Part shown: positions 59,136-64,000 of the stretch, piece by piece
Numbering within the stretch: the first letter of the stretch is position 1
How the letters are laid out: each line of letters starts with the position of its first letter
Assembly (NCBI GenBank): GCA_029959085.1
Contig: JARWIR010000001.1
Coordinates: 18,405,730-18,469,729, forward strand
Origin: Nemophila menziesii
Taxonomy: Eukaryota; Streptophyta; Magnoliopsida; Boraginales; Hydrophyllaceae
DNA length: 64,000 bases
Direction of reading: 5' to 3'
Notes under the pieces: model-generated
Seen by the model: only the letters and a program-made list of their open reading frames with translations
Told to the model about the DNA's origin: nothing
Databases searched by the model: none
Position numbers and translations under genes: made by a program

Positions 59136-59800
59136 GCATCAGAGAAAAATTTTATCCACGAAGGGGAACCCATACCTCTGTCTAATTTTTGTAAAATAAG
59201 GTCACTACTATCCCTATTGTTCCTCCAGGTAAACGTGCATCCCTTTACTGGTACTTCAGAAAGGTAATTAAGGGAAATATTATTGTTAAAAATCCTCATC
59301 TCAGTTAAGTTTTTAGGATTACCCCCTACTTTCTCATGACTATATCTGATTTCATTAAAGTCTCCAATAAAGAGGTGAGGGATGGCAGGATAAACAGAGT
59401 TCATATTTTTAATAAAATCCCATAACTGTACTTTATTAGATTTCTCAGGCAAAGTGTAAATAAAATGCAGATACCAGTTAATGCTATCAGGGGTAAGTAA
59501 AGACAGTGAAATATGATTAAGGCCAGAAGAGATTACCTCACAATCCACATTGTCGACGCTGAATAGGGCTAATCCTCCAGATATTCCAATTGGATCAACA
59601 CTCCAGACCAGTTTTATTTTTAGTTTTTTTGCCAGCAAAAGTAACTTCTTTCTTTTAGTCTTGGTCTCTGATAGGCCAAGAACCTGGGGTTTTTCCTTTG
59701 AGATGATCTCCCTAAGGTTTTGGACTGTCAGGGGGGACCCCGTCCCCTGACAGTTCCAAAAAACACCTATCATTCGTCTTGTGGGGGTTGCGGATTGCAA
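59111..59800 (-). pseudogene. ORF2 endonuclease (APE) domain
   Basis: Apurinic endonuclease-like domain with VFWNCQGTGSP (Asn), VLGLSETKTKRK (Glu), HFIYTLPEKSN, LFIGDFNEIRYSHEKVGG (Asp, Asn) and GCTFTWRNNRDSSDLILQKLDR. The final SDH motif is present but in the next frame (PPIGSDHAPMIL), reached by a one-base shift. The first Met (59800) overlaps the end of ORF1 by 31 bp; a second Met at 59773 directly precedes IGVFWNC and is an equally good start. Confidence 0.88.
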
Positions 59801-60933
59801 CCACCCACATCCACTGGAGCTATCATTTGCAAGGGAGGAACATTAACAGCAATGTCTAGAATAGGGACTTCAACCAGATTGTCCTTTACTTCACTAAAAC
59901 CAACCATTTCTTCGTGTGTGAGCTTCCTTTTTTTAGCACTCTGACTCATCTTAGAACTTGAAGGAGCAGACATTCCAATAGCAATATCAACTAACTTAGG
60001 TTCCGCATCATTTTGGATCGAAGATTCTTTTAGGATTTGACCAGGGGTAACCATCTCTTCACTCAAATTCGGCCTTTTAACCTCTTTGTCTGGGGATTCT
60101 TCCATGGGAGAGCTAATTGAGTTTGCATCAATCGGAGGAGGGATAATTATTGGAAGAGTTGGGGATATGGAAGGAGATTTCTGATCTTGCTTGGGATTAG
60201 GAGTGGGGTTAGGAGTATGGAACACCGTTGGGCTGCGAGCTTTTTCCTCTTCACTTTGGGTCGGTTTAGCCACGTTAGGATTAATCCATTGATTACTAGT
60301 TTTACCCTTAGTGGGGTTGTCTTGAGACCATGTTCTAATGGACCACCTTTTGCCAAAGCTCGCATTTGGGCCTTTGTTGGAATTATCTTGTACCTTGTTG
60401 GGCCATGGGGTCCAGTCTTCATCTCTATTATAGCTTTTCCTTTTAGAACCTGAGGCCTTATAATTATTTTTTGGCCCGGTAGAGTATTTGGTAGACTTGG
60501 GCCCATAAGGTTTGATAGGACGAGAAGGGATGGCTCCAGCTGGCCCACTCTTATCTTCACTACTTGCCAAGGGAGTATTTCCGACATTACCTGAGGTGAG
60601 AGGATTACGTACCATTACTATGCCTCTTTCTTGGACGCTTGTGTGTCCTTTCTGGGGGAGCATTTTGGTTTTTTCTGGAGACGTACCAAAGGACACAGCA
60701 GGGTTTTTGTCTTTTCCACTCAAAGGACTGTCCCTTGTACGAGGATGACTCGTGAACTCGTTCGACTGACTCGCTTTTGACTCACCACTATAGGAAAAAA
60801 ATTTAGAGGGATCATCAAGATCATCAACAATCTGGATGTATGAAGATTCTTTCTGCAAGTTGATTTTAGATAAATGGAAAACTAAAATGTTTGATTCTGT
60901 TTCCAGTGTTATCATATTTGGGCTTAAACTCAA
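59770..60933 (-). pseudogene. ORF1 C-terminal remnant of reverse LINE
   Basis: A 387-codon frame without stops is rich in Ser, Pro, Lys and Asn. It is the unstructured C-terminal half of a plant LINE ORF1 protein. The N-terminal DUF4283 and zinc-knuckle domains are absent, so the Met at 60933 is internal and the element is 5'-truncated around 60955. It ends KKRKLTHEEMVGF followed by a proline-containing tail and overlaps ORF2. Confidence 0.65.
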
Positions 60934-60955
60934 ACATATTAATAAATATGTTTCT

Positions 60956-63900
60956 CTCTAGGCTAGGTAGAGAGTTCTAAACAATAGACTACTCATAAAA
61001 TCTACCTTAGCTCAGATTGAGAAGCTATTTAACTATCCCTTCTCGGAAATCAATAAAAGAAAGATGGAAAGCTCAATGAGGATCTTGAAACTCATTGGAA
61101 AAAAGAGGAAATGTACTGGGCTTTGAGATCTCAAAATATATGGCTTAAGCTGGGTGATAAAAATACTAAATATTACCACGCTACTACAAAGGTTAAAAGA
61201 ACAATAAACCGTATCTCTCGAATTGAAAATAAGAGTGGAGATTGGTTATACGAGAAGGAAGATATAATCCATGAAATTAAGACTTATTATAACAAAGTAT
61301 TTAAATCAAATGGAGAAAGATTTTATGACCCTATTTTACAAAAGGTCAAAAAGTGGTGACAAATGGAATGAATGATGGCTTGATTGCCAAAGTTACAATC
61401 GAAGAAATAAAAATGCAGTCTAGGACTTGGGGAGTGATAAACCACCAGGCCCTGACGGTTTTGGTGGGTTTTTGTTTAAAAAATTCTAGGAGGATATCAA
61501 ACTTGACCTTCTTGAATTGATTGATGATTTTATGATGAATAATACTTCATTAAAAGAGCTTAATATTACTATTATTTCACTTATTCCTAAGAGTAATAAC
61601 CCTAAAAAGATAGCCTCCTTTAGGCCTATCAGTTGTGCAAATTTTGTGTATAAAATTATTTCTAAACTTTTATCTAATGTATTACAACCTTGGATGGAAA
61701 CTGCTGTCTCTGAAACTCAAACAGCTTTCATCCCAGGAAGATCTATTTTTGAAAATATTTTAATAGCTCAAGAAGCTAGTCATTATCTAAAAAATAAAAA
61801 GAAGTTCTAATAATTTTTGTTTAGCTGTTAAAGCAGATATGACTAAAGCATATGAGAATATTGAGTGGGGCTTCTTAATTGATTTACTGAAAACTATGGG
61901 TTTTCATACCAAATGGATAGGTAACTGCATTTCATCAGTTACTTACAAATTTAAAATTAATGGAGAATTATTTGATATTGAGGATCCACAAAAAGGAATA
62001 AGACAGGGAGATCCTCTATCTCCATACTTATTCTGTTTGGTAACACAAGCTCTTACATCTCTTATTGATTATTATGTTGATATTGGACTTCTTAAAGGCA
62101 TTAAAATTGCTAAAAAAAACCAATGATTACACATTTACTATTTGCTGATGATAGTTTGTTTTTTCTTGAAGCAGATGAATATAACATTGATATTCTTATT
62201 ACAGCTCTGAATTGGTACTGTTTTGCTTCAGGCCAAAAGTTAAATCTCGATAAAAGTGGAGTATTATTCAGTAAAAACACCCCTCCTGAGGTTAAGAATA
62301 AATTGAGTTCCCTTATGAGAATAAATAAATTACAGGACTTGGGTAAGTATCTTGGTATTCCATCTTCTTGGGGTTTATCTAAGGTTAAATCCTTAGAATG
62401 GCTCACTGAAATGATTCTTAAAAGAATGGATAGCTGCGATACAAAAATGCTTTCAAAAAGTGGGAAATAAGTCTTACTTAAAGCTATTATTGGTTTTATA
62501 TCTAATTATATAATGTCAGTTTTTTTAATCCCAAAAAAACTCACATCACATTTAACCTCCCTAGTTTCAAATTTTTATTGGAACAATAAGGGAGAGTCTA
62601 GATGCCATTGGATTAAATGGCAAACTTTTATGACATCCAAGGATGATGGTGGACTAGGGTTTAAGGATTTTCATACACAAAACTTTGCTCTCTTATCCTC
62701 AAATGCTTGGAAATTTTTGAAAAATAAAAATTCTTTACTTTATAAAGTTTTTAAAGAGGAATACTTCCCTAATTCAGATTTTTTTTAATGCCTCTTTAAA
62801 AAGCAACTGTTCGTGGGGTTGGAAAAGTTTGATTGAAGGAAAGAAATTTTTTGTGGATTATATTAGATGGTCCATTGGGAATGGTGAGAAAATAAATGTT
62901 TGGAATGATAAATGGATCCCTTTAGACAGACAATTTGTTAAACTAGCTGGTTGTAATGTGAATGTTGTCTCTGAGCTTATGTTTCATGATCAAAATATTT
63001 TAAATGAATTGTTTGATGAAAATGTTGTAGCAACCATCTGTTTGTTAAATATTCCTTCTTACTATTGCATTGACACTCCTTTTTGGACTTGCTCCTTGAG
63101 TATAGATTTGACAGTAACGGAATGTTACAATCAGATTTGGAAGGCTCAATAAATTCAAGAAAGAAAAAAAATGAAAAAAAAGGTACTAGCTCATTCAAAT
63201 TGGAAGCCAAGGATTGGATTTTTATTTGGCAATTGAAAGTCATGCCAAAAATTAAAAAAATTACTTGGAAATGCTGTGAGAATGGTTTAGCAACAAATCA
63301 AAATAGATTTAAAAGGAGATTCTCCTTTATGCGAATTATGTGGAGAACAAGATGAAACTGTTGAACACATGATTTTCCAATGTTCATGGGCAAGAGCGGT
63401 TTGGATTGCGAGTCCTCTTTCTTTTGTGTAATTTTCAAAAATGGATCTCCTTTCTCAGGCTTTGCTCTATTGAAAGAGAATATCTCTTACCTGACTTAGG
63501 AGAAATTGCTATGTTCTTTGCATGTTATATATGCAAAAGAAGAAATGAATATCTATTTAGAGGAATTAAACCTGAACCTCTGAGTACAATCCATAATACT
63601 CCTAAAGCCTATGATGAATATAAAATAGCCAATCTCAATACTACTGAGGCTGATGAGAAAAATATAAAGAGCCCTTTGAATAGATTTACTTATTTGAATA
63701 AATTGAATTCGATTTGTTTAAATTCAACGGATGGACCTGAAATTGAACAGATAGGCAATTCTAAATGGTCCCCTCCCCCAACTGGAAAATATGAAGTAAA
63801 CTGTGATGCTTCGGTTATTTTAAAGACTAATAAAGCTACTTTTGTGTGTGTCTTAAGGAACTCTGCAGGACAACTTATTGAAGGTTTTGCGAAAGAAATC

Positions 63901-64000
63901 AATACTAGCTCTATTGAAGATGCAGTAGGAAGGGGTATTTTTGCAGCTTGTGAAATGGCTTTGAAATATCCAACTAGAAGTGTCTATATAGAAAGTGATA
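60956..64000 (+). pseudogene. Forward-strand LINE ORF2, continuation (RT to RNase H), runs off window
   Basis: After the reverse LINE the forward copy resumes with ALRSQNIWLKLGDKNTKYYH (61111 on), then PPGPDGFGGFLFK (about 61440), IISLIPKSNNPKKIASFRPI, TAFIPGRSIFENILIAQE, KADMTKAYENIEW (Asp), RQGDPLSPYLFCLV, ITHLLFADDSLFF (FADD, about 62125-62160), LGKYLGIPSSWG and VSNFYWNNKGESRCHW. The zinc-binding segment CELCGEQDETVEHMIFQC is near 63330-63385, and RNase H begins VNCDASVI (about 63800), then IESD at the window edge. About ten frameshifts or stops (for example 61358, 61808, 62124, 62468, 62786) show it is dead. It continues past 64000. Confidence 0.85.

Larger units (their letters stand above)
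55548..60955 (-). mobile_element. Reverse-strand LINE, nearly complete, inserted in the forward LINE
   Basis: Poly-A tail is seen as T8 at 55548-55555. In minus order: ORF1 remnant (60933-59770), ORF2 endonuclease (59800-59111), RT (59135-57285), RT end with zinc-binding domain (57343-56114) and RNase H (56113-55598). ORF1 lacks the DUF4283 region, so the 5' end is truncated. ORF2 is disabled by two one-base frameshifts in homopolymers and one TGA. A target duplication could not be identified. Confidence 0.85.

Overview
The window is nuclear DNA of a flowering plant, almost certainly a eudicot. It is AT-rich, has GT-AG introns and carries plant-specific gene families (a CHX cation/H+ antiporter, a prenylated ubiquitin-fold protein, a CC-type glutaredoxin). 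It is also packed with Athila-like LTR retrotransposons and plant L1-type LINEs. The species cannot be named from sequence alone.

Layout. 1-12175 is a stack of insertions in an old forward-strand LINE: a composite LTR retrotransposon (1237-8893, target duplication ATACA), itself carrying a second LTR element and a Tourist-like MITE, and a solo LTR (9289-10831, duplication CCTAG) inside a CCTAGGCG-rich insert. 12703-22330 is a gene island with three reverse-strand genes: a three-exon CHX antiporter, a six-exon ribosomal protein eL8 (RPL7A) with a classic site II/telo-box promoter, and a three-exon MUB ending in a CaaX box. 23821-24384 is the 3' end of another LINE. 25290-26859 is a reverse-strand solo LTR (duplication CCTAG). 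27800-38225 is a young RT-less Athila-like element followed by the start of a second copy that shares its LTR. 38226-39600 is an unclassified GC-richer insert with a heptamer minisatellite. About 39690-49165 is a reverse-strand Athila-like element (C) carrying two solo LTRs. 49580-51240 is a LINE fragment with one in-frame stop. 51582-51995 is an intronless CC-type glutaredoxin. 53290-64000 is a forward LINE interrupted by a Mutator-like foldback MITE and by a nearly complete reverse-strand LINE.

The four host genes look intact and unrelated in function: ion transport, translation, membrane anchoring of a ubiquitin-like fold, and redox/TGA-factor signalling. Everything else is mobile DNA in various stages of decay. 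The most unusual material is the LTR-element group itself. Its members encode gag, a protease and an integrase-tail remnant, and one also a downstream ORF, but show no reverse transcriptase, RNase H or integrase core. They share a block of GGTATACCG/GGTGCACCG palindromes at the same internal position, a long conserved 3' non-coding region, and a reiterated CCTGACGGG-type motif in their LTRs.

All exon joints, target duplications and family calls were made by eye on the given sequence; no database or alignment program was used.
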